DNA of 64,000 nucleotides from Shimia sp051201625 (GCF_051201625.1 NZ_CP179203.1:2852001-2916000); one strand, 5' to 3'; counted from the stretch's first letter, positions 35,330 through 44,871 are shown. Notes: generated from the letters alone by a model not told the origin. A program made the numbers and translations.

Positions 35330-37287
35330 TTTACAAGGTCCTCATCCACGTTTTCCAGGACAATCAGAGCATTTTTTTCTTCGACTTGCGCGCCTTCGTT
35401 TGTCAGAATCGACTCGATGAGCCCATCGCGAGGCGCAAGCAACGCATGCTCCATTTTCATTGCTTCGAGTATTACTAGTTTATCACCCTTTGCGACCCTA
35501 CAACCCACTGTCGTCAATATAGACTTCACTAGCCCCGGCATAGGGGCCGACACTACGTTTCCGCCTACATCAATCTCTTCCTCACACTTCAAAGGATCGA
35601 GGATGTGAAAAACAAATGCACCTCCCCAAAAAACAGTCAGTTCTTGTCCGAATTTTACCATCCGCGCCGTTACGTTTGTTTGATCAACCCACCAAGAATC
35701 CTGTGCAAAGCAGACCTTATGCTGAACGTTGCCAAGATCTACCTCGTACCGACCTGTTCCGAAGACGGTAACTCTGGCCTCAAAAATCTCCTTTTGGTGG
35801 GTCATAGACACCGAATGAGTAAGCGGTGACCACATGACGAGGCTTGACTTTGGCTTTGTCTCTGGTGAGCTTAACATCCCCATCGCACAAAGCGCCGCAA
35901 CCGTACGGGTCTTTGAATCAGCTATGGGCTCCATTGCCAAACGCTCAATATGGCGTTCAATCAATCCAGTATCCACATTACCAGCAGCAAAGTCCGACTG
36001 CTTCGCCAAAAGGCTTAGAAACGACATATTGGTGGTCGTACCGGCAATATCCGTATTCCTCAATGCCGTCTCAAGTTGACGCAGCGCGGCATCGCGCGAC
36101 GGACCATGCACAATTAGCTTTGCAATCATTGGATCATACCAAGGGCTAATATAATCCCCTGCTCGAACACCACTGTCAGTTCGCGCAATTTCTGGAAATG
36201 TGAGATGGGTCAGTCGACCGGTGGCGGGAAGAAAACCTTTTGGGACATCTTCCGCGTAAATCCGAGCTTCAAAAGCGTGTCCGTTGATCTTCAATTCAGA
36301 TTGCTTTTGTGGCAGAGATTCACCGAACGCCACACGCAATTGCCATTCAACAAGGTCGACATCGGTAACCGCCTCAGTCACCGGATGTTCAACCTGCAAC
36401 CTGGTATTCATTTCCATGAACCAGAAACGATCGGTCCTAAGTCCGTCCGACGCATCGACAATGAATTCCACAGTACCCGCACCTTTGTAGCCGATGGCTT
36501 CAGCTGCTCTCACAGCCGCAGACCCCATCGCCTCTCGCATTTCCTCAGTCATTCCTGGTGCAGGAGCTTCCTCAATCACTTTTTGATGGCGTCGCTGCAA
36601 CGAACAATCCCTCTCAAAAAGGTGGACTACCGTATCGCCGTCCCCGAATATCTGCATCTCGATATGCCTGGGTTTTTGGACATACTTTTCAATCAGTACA
36701 TTTTGATTTCCAAAAGCAGTTATTGCTTCGCTGCGAGCGCTTTCAAGCGATGCTTCAAAGTCTTTCCTCTTTTCAACTAGGCGCATACCTTTGCCCCCGC
36801 CTCCTGCGACCGCTTTGATAAGCACCGGATAGCCGATGGCATCGGCGGCTTTCTGCAGAATATCAGGCGACTGTGCTGCTCCATGATAACCCGGTACTAC
36901 TGGGACACCAGCCTCCTCCATCAAAGCCTTTGCCGCATCCTTGAGACCCATCTTGCGAATTGCCTCAGTCGAAGGACCAATAAACACCAGCCCTGCAGCC
37001 TCAACCGCCTCAACAAAATCAGGGTTTTCACTCAAAAACCCATAACCCGGATGAATAGCTCCAGCGTTAGTTTCCAGCGCTGCAGCAATTATTGCCTCTC
37101 CCCGAAGGTAACTGTCCGCTGGCGCAGAACCTCCAATGTAGACGGCTTCATCCGCCAGCCGCACATGTTTGGAGTCTGCATCCGCATCAGAAAAGACGGC
37201 GACGGTCTTAGCACCTAGCGCCCGCGCAGTTTCCATGACCCGGCATGCGATTTCGCCACGATTTGCTATTAAGATCTTATCAAACAT
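35326..37287 (-). CDS. mccA: Methylcrotonoyl-CoA carboxylase, biotin-containing alpha subunit
   Basis: 653 residues from ATG 37287, preceded by AAGGAC. Biotin carboxylase domain: MFDKILIANRGEIACRVMET, the ATP-grasp loop GGGGKGMRLV, and EMNTRLQVEHPVTE. The C-terminal carrier domain has EAMKMEH with the biotinyl lysine. It carboxylates 3-methylcrotonyl-CoA together with the mccB product, and the pairing with an ivd operon supports MCC over acetyl- or propionyl-CoA carboxylase. The in-frame codons up to 37323 lack family residues. Confidence 0.93.
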   Translation of the reverse strand: MFDKILIANRGEIACRVMETARALGAKTVAVFSDADADSKHVRLADEAVYIGGSAPADSYLRGEAIIAAALETNAGAIHPGYGFLSENPDFVEAVEAAGLVFIGPSTEAIRKMGLKDAAKALMEEAGVPVVPGYHGAAQSPDILQKAADAIGYPVLIKAVAGGGGKGMRLVEKRKDFEASLESARSEAITAFGNQNVLIEKYVQKPRHIEMQIFGDGDTVVHLFERDCSLQRRHQKVIEEAPAPGMTEEMREAMGSAAVRAAEAIGYKGAGTVEFIVDASDGLRTDRFWFMEMNTRLQVEHPVTEAVTDVDLVEWQLRVAFGESLPQKQSELKINGHAFEARIYAEDVPKGFLPATGRLTHLTFPEIARTDSGVRAGDYISPWYDPMIAKLIVHGPSRDAALRQLETALRNTDIAGTTTNMSFLSLLAKQSDFAAGNVDTGLIERHIERLAMEPIADSKTRTVAALCAMGMLSSPETKPKSSLVMWSPLTHSVSMTHQKEIFEARVTVFGTGRYEVDLGNVQHKVCFAQDSWWVDQTNVTARMVKFGQELTVFWGGAFVFHILDPLKCEEEIDVGGNVVSAPMPGLVKSILTTVGCRVAKGDKLVILEAMKMEHALLAPRDGLIESILTNEGAQVEEKNALIVLENVDEDLVK

Positions 37288-37367
37288 TAAAATTGTCCTT
37301 GATAATACGGACGCAACCCGCAACTCCCTGCCCCTTAAGCCCCGAGGATATTACTGGCAAAAGGAAA

Positions 37368-38975
37368 TTACATTCGGAACACTCCGAAACGTGTTTCCTC
37401 AATCGGTGCATTCAGCGCCGCTGATAAACTTAGGAACAACACATCCCGGGTCTTGCGAGGATCAATAATTCCATCATCCCAGAGCCTAGCACTTGCATAA
37501 AGCGGATGGCTTTGGTCCTCAAACATTTCCAAAGTCGGACGCTTAAATGCGGCTTCTTCTTCCGGCGACCATGTTCCACCTTGCCGCTCAATCGCATCAC
37601 GTTTGACCGAGGCAAGAACTCCTGCCGCTTGATCTCCGCCCATAACTGAGATTCGACTATTTGGCCAAGTCCATAAAAAGCGCGGCGAATATGCTCGTCC
37701 CGCCATCCCGTAGTTACCCGCGCCGAAAGAGCCACCGACTAACAGCGTAACCTTAGGCACTTTTGTCGTCGCGACCGCGGTCACTAGTTTGGCGCCATGC
37801 CGTGCGATACCTTCAGCCTCATATTTTTGACCAACCATAAAACCAGTGATATTTTGCAGAAACACCAAAGGTATTAACCGCTGTGAGCAAAGTTCTACGA
37901 AGTGTGCTCCCTTGGCTGCACTATCACTGTACAACACCCCATTGTTGGCAATAATGCCGACTGGGCAGCCTTTAACATTAGCAAAACCACACACCAGCGT
38001 TTCACCGAACCGGCGTTTGAATTCATCAAGGCGTGAACCATCGACTATCCGAGCAATTACCTCGCGGATGTCGTATGGTGTTCTCAACCCTGCTGGGACA
38101 ACACCAAGAATATCCTCAGGATCATAGGCCGGGTCTTCCGGTGACGCCCAAGTAACCGTCAAAGGTTTGCGCCTATTCAAATGAGATACAGCCTGACGCG
38201 CCATAGCCAGTGCATGCGCGTCATCTTCCGCCAAGTAATCTGCAACTCCAGACAAGCGCGTGTGCACATCCCCACCGCCAAGATCCTCAGCACTTACAAC
38301 CTCCCCTGTTGCTGCTTTAACTAAAGGGGGCCCCGCGAGAAAAATCGTACCCTGCTTTTTCACTATGATCGTGACATCAGACATCGCTGGCACATACGCT
38401 CCACCAGCCGTACAAGACCCCATTACCACCGCAATCTGCGCGATTCCTTTGGCACTCATTCTTGCCTGATTGTAGAAAATTCTTCCAAAGTGATCACGGT
38501 CCGGAAAAACTTCATTCTGGTTGGGCAAATTCGCTCCACCCGAATCCACCAGATATACGCAGGGGAGATGATTTTCCTCAGCGATTTCTTGAGCGCGCAG
38601 ATGCTTTTTTACGGTCATCGGGTAATAAGTGCCGCCCTTCACAGTGGCATCATTACAGACAACCATAACGTCCTGCCCGCAGACTCGACCTACCCCTGCT
38701 ATTACACCAGCACCTGGCGCAGCACCATCATACATTGCATGGGCCGCAGTTGCACCAACCTCTAAAAACGGGCTGGCTGGATCCAACAGGTTTGCCACCC
38801 TTTCACGGGGCAGCATCTTGCCCCGACTTATATGACGAGTGCGGCTTTTTTCACCTCCGCCCAAAACCGCAATTTCAGATGCGTCTTGAACTCTTTGGAT
38901 CATTTCCAGATGCGCGGCACGATTGGCCGAAAAATCATCCGATCCTGACAGAATTTTGGACTGCAATTTGGTCAT
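37368..38975 (-). CDS. mccB: Methylcrotonoyl-CoA carboxylase, carboxyltransferase beta subunit
   Basis: 535 residues, crotonase-type carboxyltransferase with two oxyanion regions (VYLVDSGGANLPNQNEVFPD and GSCTAGGAYVPAMSD; later LLVGGSFGAGNYGMAGRAY). The C-terminal AGVLASVKRDAIERQGG is typical for MCC beta. It transfers CO2 from biotin to 3-methylcrotonyl-CoA. AAGGATTAGG precedes the ATG. It lies between the broken DUF1311 gene and mccA. Confidence 0.94.
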   Translation of the reverse strand: MTKLQSKILSGSDDFSANRAAHLEMIQRVQDASEIAVLGGGEKSRTRHISRGKMLPRERVANLLDPASPFLEVGATAAHAMYDGAAPGAGVIAGVGRVCGQDVMVVCNDATVKGGTYYPMTVKKHLRAQEIAEENHLPCVYLVDSGGANLPNQNEVFPDRDHFGRIFYNQARMSAKGIAQIAVVMGSCTAGGAYVPAMSDVTIIVKKQGTIFLAGPPLVKAATGEVVSAEDLGGGDVHTRLSGVADYLAEDDAHALAMARQAVSHLNRRKPLTVTWASPEDPAYDPEDILGVVPAGLRTPYDIREVIARIVDGSRLDEFKRRFGETLVCGFANVKGCPVGIIANNGVLYSDSAAKGAHFVELCSQRLIPLVFLQNITGFMVGQKYEAEGIARHGAKLVTAVATTKVPKVTLLVGGSFGAGNYGMAGRAYSPRFLWTWPNSRISVMGGDQAAGVLASVKRDAIERQGGTWSPEEEAAFKRPTLEMFEDQSHPLYASARLWDDGIIDPRKTRDVLFLSLSAALNAPIEETRFGVFRM

Positions 38976-38985
38976 GACCTAATCC

Positions 38986-39478
38986 TTATTCGCCCACACC
39001 CGCGGGCTCCAAATAGATTGCCTGTTCTGCGGTCAACCGCATGTGGCAGGTAACTGACGCCGGGCCTCCACCTGAGCCCCCACCCCAGAGAGATTGCTCA
39101 TAAATGCAAGTCGCATCTCTAAAAGCCATCCAAGCGCGCTGCATATCGCGTAGCGCATCAGCCTGGCTCGACACAGACGATCCGAGTGCCACCGCTTCGT
39201 TGTCAATCGACTTTGCATTTGAGCTAGCGCGTTTGTAGGCCAAATTGAGCTTGCCATCCCAGTACTGCCTTTCGTGCTCCAAACAGGTCACCATGCCAAC
39301 TGTTGACCATTCTTCCGGCATGCTCTCCATGCAAGTAGCAGCCGCCTCACCGACACATTTACGAAAATCTCTACAGGCTCCCAATGCATTGCTCCGTTAC
39401 AGCTGTAGAAAAAATTACCGATTGGCAAAAGGCCGGCGCTGCGATCGGCATCGCACTGATTAAAGCCAAAGCCTTCAT
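38986..39478 (-). pseudogene. LprI/DUF1311-family periplasmic protein, interrupted by a one-base frameshift
   Basis: The C-terminal part, with the LprI/DUF1311-like cysteines and RDMQRAWMAFRDATC, is open from 39384. The missing start lies just upstream in another frame: ATG 39478, overlapping the ivd stop by 4 nt, encodes a clean signal peptide (MKALALISAMPIAAPAFC) and then reaches TAG. Removing one G from the GGG at about 39382-39384 joins the two parts into a 163-residue protein. I therefore read it as one gene with a +1 insertion, either true decay or a sequence error. Its role in the leucine operon is unknown. Confidence 0.75.
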
Positions 39479-40638
39479 GACTGTGCCGCCATCATCTCCC
39501 GGCCGATAAGCATCCGTCGGATTTCGCTGGTCCCGGCCCCAATCTCCATCAACTTAGCATCTCGGAACAATCGCCCAACCGGATTGTCGCTCAAATAGCC
39601 AGCACCGCCAAACGCCTGCACCGCTTGATGGGCTACTTTCATCGCTTCTTCCGACGCATACAGGCAGCAGGCCGCCGCATCCTGACGTGTAATCCGACCT
39701 TGATCGCAAGCTTTCGCGCATTCGTACACATACGCCCGCGCAGAATTCATTGCAGTATACATGTCGGCAATTTTACCCTGCATCAACTGGAAGGACCCAA
39801 TTGGTTGTCCAAACTGTTTACGCTCGACCATGTACGGCATCACCTCGTCGAGACAGGCCGCCATAATACCAGTGCCAATGCCCGCCAGTACGACCCGCTC
39901 ATAGTCCAAACCAGACATGAGCACGGCAACACCTTTGCCCTCTTCTCCAAGGACGTTTTCAAAAGGAACCTCTACGCCCTCAAATATCAGTTCTGCGGTG
40001 TTTGATCCGCGCATACCCAGCTTGTCAAAGTGCGGGCTAGTCGAAAAACCCACCATGTCTTTTTCTACGATGAATGCCGTTATTCCACGAGCACCAGCGT
40101 CTACATCTGTTTTTGCATAGACCACCAGTGTATCCGCATCTGGCCCATTGGTTATCCAGTATTTATTTCCATGTAAAACGAAACGATCATTGCGCTTCTC
40201 AGCGCGCAGCCTCATTGATACCACGTCCGAACCAGCGGACGGCTCTGACATTGCCAGTGCTCCAACATGATCACCTGAAATTAAGCCTGGTAAAAATTTT
40301 TGTTTTTGCTCTTCATTTCCGTTGAGTTTAATCTGGTTAACGCAGAGATTTGAATGCGCGCCATAGGACAAAGACACTGAGGCTGAAGCCCGTGCAATCT
40401 CTTCAACGACAATTACATGAGCCAGGTAAGACATCCCAGCGCCACCGTACTCCTCAGGAGTGGTGATTCCCAATAGCCCTAGCCCACCCATCTCTTTCCA
40501 GAGGTCATTGGGGAAAGTGTTAGTCTGATCCACTTCCACCGCAAGTGGCTTGATCCGTTCCTGAGCAAACCGATGAACCATATCGCGCATGGCGTTGACA
40601 TCTTCGCCTAGGTCAAACTCCATCGTGTGCAGGAACAT
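39475..40638 (-). CDS. ivd: Isovaleryl-CoA dehydrogenase
   Basis: A 387-residue acyl-CoA dehydrogenase that oxidises isovaleryl-CoA to 3-methylcrotonyl-CoA. It has the FAD-binding signatures (AMSEPSAGSDV and YWITNGPDAD) and SGLDYERVV, whose Glu247 is the catalytic base position specific to isovaleryl-CoA dehydrogenases. The C-terminal IGAGTSEIRRMLIGRE is also typical. First gene of the operon; the palindrome and promoter candidate lie 14-63 bp upstream. Confidence 0.94.
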   Translation of the reverse strand: MFLHTMEFDLGEDVNAMRDMVHRFAQERIKPLAVEVDQTNTFPNDLWKEMGGLGLLGITTPEEYGGAGMSYLAHVIVVEEIARASASVSLSYGAHSNLCVNQIKLNGNEEQKQKFLPGLISGDHVGALAMSEPSAGSDVVSMRLRAEKRNDRFVLHGNKYWITNGPDADTLVVYAKTDVDAGARGITAFIVEKDMVGFSTSPHFDKLGMRGSNTAELIFEGVEVPFENVLGEEGKGVAVLMSGLDYERVVLAGIGTGIMAACLDEVMPYMVERKQFGQPIGSFQLMQGKIADMYTAMNSARAYVYECAKACDQGRITRQDAAACCLYASEEAMKVAHQAVQAFGGAGYLSDNPVGRLFRDAKLMEIGAGTSEIRRMLIGREMMAAQS

Positions 40639-40651
40639 TGGCCCTCACTCC

Positions 40652-40677
40652 ATTTATTGAACACTTGTTCATTAAAT
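40652..40677 (-). promoter_or_regulatory. 26-bp near-perfect palindrome upstream of ivd (operator candidate)
   Basis: A palindrome with TGAACA/TGTTCA cores (40658-40663 and 40666-40671) and ATTTA/TAAAT outer arms; 11 of 13 base pairs match, with mismatches only at the central pair and at 40657/40672. It lies 14-39 bp before the ivd start and overlaps the likely -10. Its form suits a dimeric repressor such as a TetR-type regulator; no regulator gene is in the window. Confidence 0.6.
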
Positions 40678-40701
40678 AGTCAAATCCACAGATACGATCA
40701 A
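40673..40701 (-). promoter_or_regulatory. Likely promoter of the leucine-degradation operon
   Basis: On the minus strand TTGATC (40696-40701) and TATTTA (40673-40678) are separated by exactly 17 bp. The -10 overlaps the 26-bp palindrome, so repressor binding would block the polymerase. Confidence 0.4.
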
Positions 40702-40812
40702 GAAACTTTTACAATGGCCTGAATACTGTCAAAATTTGCAGGTTAAGTTTCTATTGAAACAGAAACTTGTTCGAACGTCGCAATACATCCACTTTTTAGG
40801 CGTAAAAGGCCT

Positions 40813-42006
40813 TTATCGACCCCGGAAAACGGCGCCAACTTCGGCATGAATAATCCGAGCTATCATGGCGCAATCCTCTAGCGAAAATGTCAGGGGAATC
40901 CGCATATCAATCACCCCTTTTAAAACACGGTCAGTGGCCGGCATGGGAATGCTGGGTGCGTACCGCCAACTGTCATAGCGGGATGTAAAAGCTACAGGCT
41001 CCACGCCACCAAACCATTTTAATTCTACTCCGCGCGCGCTACACCTAGTCAAGACTTCAGCAATCTGCTCTTCGTGCCAATCAAGCAAAAGAAACTGGAT
41101 GGATGAGCCAACAAATGTTTCATGCTCACTCCGGCGAGTTAAACGCAGTCCAGGTACGTCCCGCAAGCCATTCTCTAAAACTTCGTATCGTGCATTCCAA
41201 CCGTCGACCTGCTTTTTTAAAGTTCGAATCTGAGGCCGCAATATCGCTGCGCGCAAATTATCCATCCTGCCCGATACGTTCGGTGTGTCATATTTGAACT
41301 GGTTGAACACACTTGGGTCTGGTGCTGCGAGATGTCGCTCATAAAGCATGTATGACCCCGACAAAATTACAGCCTGCGCCATAAGATTGGGATCATCCGA
41401 TACCAGTAATCCACCTTCGCCAGAGTTGGCATGTTTGTAAGTTTGCGTGGAATAACAACCCATCATCCCATGGCGGCCGGACGGCACACCTTTCCAAGCA
41501 CCCCCCATAGTGTGGGCACAGTCTTCAATCACACGAACACTATTTTCCTCACACAAGGCAATCAAAGCGTCCATGTCGCAGATGTGCCCTCTCATATGGC
41601 TGAGCATCAAGACGTCAGCCTGCCCCAATTTGACGGCAAGGTCCTCAAGATCAATCAAAAGGTCCTCAGTCACACCGACAAAAATTGGGATAGCTCCCAC
41701 ACTTGCGATAGCTCCAGGGACTGGGGCAAGCGTGAAAGCATTGGTTAACACCCTGTCGCCAGGACGAACCCCCATTGCCCTTAGCGCACAACCCATTGCA
41801 TAACCACCAGAAGCTACAGCAAGGCAATACTTTGCTCCGGTGAATTCCGCAAACTCTTGTTCAAGCAAGGCGGCTTCGGCAATCTCTCCAATATCAACAT
41901 TGTACCTGTGCAAACGACCGGATCGCATGACACGCACTGCCGCTTCAATTGCCTCCTCTGGAAGGGACTCCTGTTGGGTAAAATTACCTTTGAACGTTTC
42001 GCTCAT
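40813..42006 (-). CDS. DegT/DnrJ/EryC1/StrS-family aminotransferase
   Basis: A PLP-dependent fold-type I protein of 397 residues from ATG 42006 (GAGG upstream). The segment YSTQTYKHANSGEGG carries the Schiff-base lysine, and ASGGYAMGCALRAMGVRPGDRVL begins the cofactor-binding part. The family makes amino sugars and related compounds, but no sugar genes lie nearby, so the substrate is unknown. It has a long leader and runs towards ivd, yet the ivd promoter in the gap suggests separate transcription. Confidence 0.8.
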   Translation of the reverse strand: MSETFKGNFTQQESLPEEAIEAAVRVMRSGRLHRYNVDIGEIAEAALLEQEFAEFTGAKYCLAVASGGYAMGCALRAMGVRPGDRVLTNAFTLAPVPGAIASVGAIPIFVGVTEDLLIDLEDLAVKLGQADVLMLSHMRGHICDMDALIALCEENSVRVIEDCAHTMGGAWKGVPSGRHGMMGCYSTQTYKHANSGEGGLLVSDDPNLMAQAVILSGSYMLYERHLAAPDPSVFNQFKYDTPNVSGRMDNLRAAILRPQIRTLKKQVDGWNARYEVLENGLRDVPGLRLTRRSEHETFVGSSIQFLLLDWHEEQIAEVLTRCSARGVELKWFGGVEPVAFTSRYDSWRYAPSIPMPATDRVLKGVIDMRIPLTFSLEDCAMIARIIHAEVGAVFRGR

Positions 42007-42397
42007 CCAGTGCCTCACATACACGTGTTTTCTCAAATTGCATTACGCCAGCTCATGTGCCACTGCAATCGCCAAGACTACTTTTTCCGAAACGGCATAT
42101 TATGTACGCAAACAATTTTGTACCACGATAGCTTCTTGTGTGCAGGAAAACACGATGGAGAGAATAATAATCAAAGCAATGAAATCCTTCATTATCCTGC
42201 CTCAGGCCAGTTTTTAAATTTGTTTTCAGTGCCTGACGATCTTCATTGGGGAATATTACCGGATCTCAACACCTTTAGTCCAAAACAAAAAAAACGAACA
42301 TACAGGACTTAAACCGCATTTCTCCCAGCCCTGAGGAGACCGAGTCTCCTGTGGGCTTTAGATGAATGATTACCCATATTTTGTTGGCTCTGTCCGA
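42007..42397. other. 391-bp intergenic region between gph and the DegT-type gene
   Basis: Lies downstream of gph and upstream of the DegT-type gene, all on the minus strand. No ORF is recognised. It contains a strong hairpin at 42328-42356, listed separately, and an A-rich run at about 42282-42300. A small RNA cannot be excluded. Confidence 0.4.
42328..42356. other. Strong stem-loop downstream of gph
   Basis: AGGAGAC (42334-42340) pairs with GTCTCCT (42344-42350) around CGA. After a 2x2 internal loop, GCCC (42328-42331) pairs with GGGC (42353-42356). It ends about 40 bp after the gph stop and may terminate that transcript, but has no T-run on the minus strand, and only TTT on the plus strand. 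Confidence 0.45.
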
Positions 42398-43069
42398 TCA
42401 GGTATTGCGACCTATTAAGTTTTGAACCAAATCCGCAAGTTTGGCAAAGTCTGAGAGCAGGGCCTCTGGTGCAAGCGAAGCCATATCTTCGCCACTTGGG
42501 CCAAACGTCACTAGAATCGATGGCACACCGGCGGCACGCGCAGTGTTTCGATCCGTGTCGCTGTCACCAATTAGAACAGTCATTTTTGGTTCGCCACCAA
42601 GACGACGCACCGTTTCGAACAACGGTTCAGGATCAGGCTTACAAACCGGTAAGGTATCAGCTCCAACCAAAGCGCCGAACACGTCACGAACTCCCAGTTC
42701 TCGTAGTAGCCGATCAGCTAGGCTCTCAGGCTTGTTGGTACAAATCCCCACCCCGTATCCAAGCGCTTTTAATTCTTCAATTGCCTCCAATGCGCCAGGA
42801 TAGAAAAAAGTTTTTTCAGCGATTGATTTGCCGTAAGCGTCAAGAAGAACCGGATAATAAGTCTCAACGATAGATGAATCCATACGGTTGCATCGCGTCA
42901 GGCCCTCATTTAGCATTCGCCTTCCACCGCGCAAAGCAATTCCCGCATCGGTTTGGGGACTAAGTACATTTCCAAGCCCCATATCACGAAAACAATAATT
43001 TGCAGCCGCGATCAAATCTCCACTGGTATCCGCCAGTGTGCCATCTAGATCAAAAACCACCGTACGCAT
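42398..43069 (-). CDS. gph: Phosphoglycolate phosphatase, HAD family
   Basis: 223 residues with HAD motif I VFDLDGTLADTSGD, motif II-type CTNKPESLADRLL and motif IV VLIGDSDTDRNTARAAGVP. It resembles Gph, which removes 2-phosphoglycolate from DNA repair or oxygenase reactions, but other small phosphoesters are possible. ATG 43069 has GGAG 6 nt upstream. Divergent from glmU. Confidence 0.85.
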   Translation of the reverse strand: MRTVVFDLDGTLADTSGDLIAAANYCFRDMGLGNVLSPQTDAGIALRGGRRMLNEGLTRCNRMDSSIVETYYPVLLDAYGKSIAEKTFFYPGALEAIEELKALGYGVGICTNKPESLADRLLRELGVRDVFGALVGADTLPVCKPDPEPLFETVRRLGGEPKMTVLIGDSDTDRNTARAAGVPSILVTFGPSGEDMASLAPEALLSDFAKLADLVQNLIGRNT

Positions 43070-43206
43070 TATCAACTCCAAGTTTATGTTGGTGCATTTT
43101 CGCGCACCACTATATGAAAGCGCAATCAGTTTCGATACTTTGTGGCCTTGTGCGCTTTTACTATCCAGTTAAAACGGTCGCACCCAAAATATTAAGAGTT
43201 TAACTC

Positions 43207-44560
43207 ATGACCATAGCACTCGTTATATTGGCAGCCGGCAAAGGCACGCGGATGAATTCTGAGAAGCCAAAAGTTTTACATGAAATTGGCAACGCATCGA
43301 TGCTGATCCACACAATGCGCTCAGGCGCAACTTTATCGCCTGAACGCACAGTAATTGTAGCAGGTCACGGGTTTGAACAAGTTCGCAAAGAGGTTGCAGA
43401 TTACAATCCAAACGCAACCGTTGTTCTGCAAAAAGAGCAAAAAGGTACGGCCCATGCCGTCAGTTTTTGTCGCGAAGCACTTTCCGATTTTGATGGAGAC
43501 GTGATCGTACTTTACGGCGACACACCGTTTATCAGACCAGAAACCTTGACGAAAATGTTAAAAGCACGTTGCGACAACGCCATTGTAGTACTTGGATTTA
43601 AGGCGAAAGATCCAGAAAAATATGGACGGTTGGTTATGAAAGACCACAGTCTGGAACGGATCGTTGAATACGCTGATGCTTCGGTTGAAGAACGAAACAT
43701 TAAATTCTGTAATTCTGGAGTAATATTAGCAAAATGCGATCAGCTTTTCGATTTGATTGACAGCGTGCAGCCCCAAAATGCGCAAGGTGAGTATTACCTG
43801 ACTGATATTGTCGGAACCGCTCGGGAACGAGGCTTCTCAGTCACCGCAGTGTCCTGCAACGAGACCGAAACCCTTGGGATCAACTCTCGTGCGCAACTGG
43901 CAGAGGCAGAGGAAGTGTTCCAGCAGCGCGCGCGGAACGAACTGATGCATCAGGGGATTACACTGCAACAGCCAAACTCGGTAATGCTTTCCTATGACAC
44001 TGTAATTGGACGAGACACGGTCATCGAGCCAAATGTTTATTTCGGACCAGGCGTCACCATCGAGTTCGGATGTTCGAATTCAAGCGTTTTCTCATCTCGA
44101 GGGATGCCACGTCTCCCGAATGAGTGTAATTGGTCCCTATGCCCGCCTCCGCCCTGGTGCAGAATTAGCGGAAAATGCGCGTATTGGAAATTTCGTTGAA
44201 ATTAAAAACGCCCTGATTGGGCAAGGTAGCAAAGTAAATCATTTGTCCTACATCGGGGACGCAGTTGTCGGAGCGACCGCAAATATTGGCGCTGGTACGA
44301 TAACTTGTAATTATGATGGCGTTATGAAGCATCAAACTATAATTGGAGACCACGCGTTTATAGGCTCCAACACAATGCTGGTCGCGCCGGTGACAATTGG
44401 CAATGAGGCTATGACCGCTTCCGGTTCGGTTATCACGAAAAATGTACCAAATGCTGCATTGGCTCTCGCTCGTGCCGAACAGGTGAACAAGCCAGGACTT
44501 GCGCAAAAGTTATTCGAGTTTTTAAAAACTAAAAAAGCAAAACGCGACAATTCCGAATGA
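43207..44560 (+). CDS. glmU: Bifunctional GlmU (UDP-GlcNAc pyrophosphorylase/acetyltransferase), interrupted by a one-base frameshift
   Basis: Makes UDP-GlcNAc for peptidoglycan and LPS. The uridyltransferase domain (LAAGKGTRMNSEKPKVLHEI, later LYGDTPFI) is complete. The left-handed beta-helix acetyltransferase domain is in another frame (FSHLEG, PYARLRPGAELAENARIG, NIGAGTITCNYDG). The break is after Glu286 (codon 44062-44064), at the TT of 44065-44066. Dropping one T gives GVTIESDVRIQAFSHLEG and a protein of 450 residues, exactly the family length. As GlmU is essential, a sequence error is likely; a real lesion needs a second copy. Confidence 0.88.
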
Positions 44561-44871
44561 TACTACTTAATGTTTCCATCAGGCTCAGGAAAATACTACC
44601 CATTAAAGTGCAACATTAGAAATACCTGCTTTTAAGGTTCTTTTGCTGTAGCTGACTTAAATTTTCAGGGATATTGCGGCTGAAGTCCGAAAACAAAAAT
44701 ATTTGAAAAAAAGATGATTATAGTTAATTCAGCGTTATCGGTTGAACTAAAGATTGTTACGCTATGCCTTGTTTAAAAGCAGGCACAACCCAACTTGCTG
44801 TCACAATTTCAAGGGGTAGATAGTCGAGTAGCATCGGCGCAAAGTAAAAAATCCAATTAAAGGCATTTCAG
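44561..44871. other. 311-bp gap after glmU
   Basis: AT-rich, with no ORF of note and no family match. In many Rhodobacterales glmS follows glmU, but it is not here. No tRNA, hairpin or terminator stands out. It should carry the promoter of the AlkD-like gene. Confidence 0.4.
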
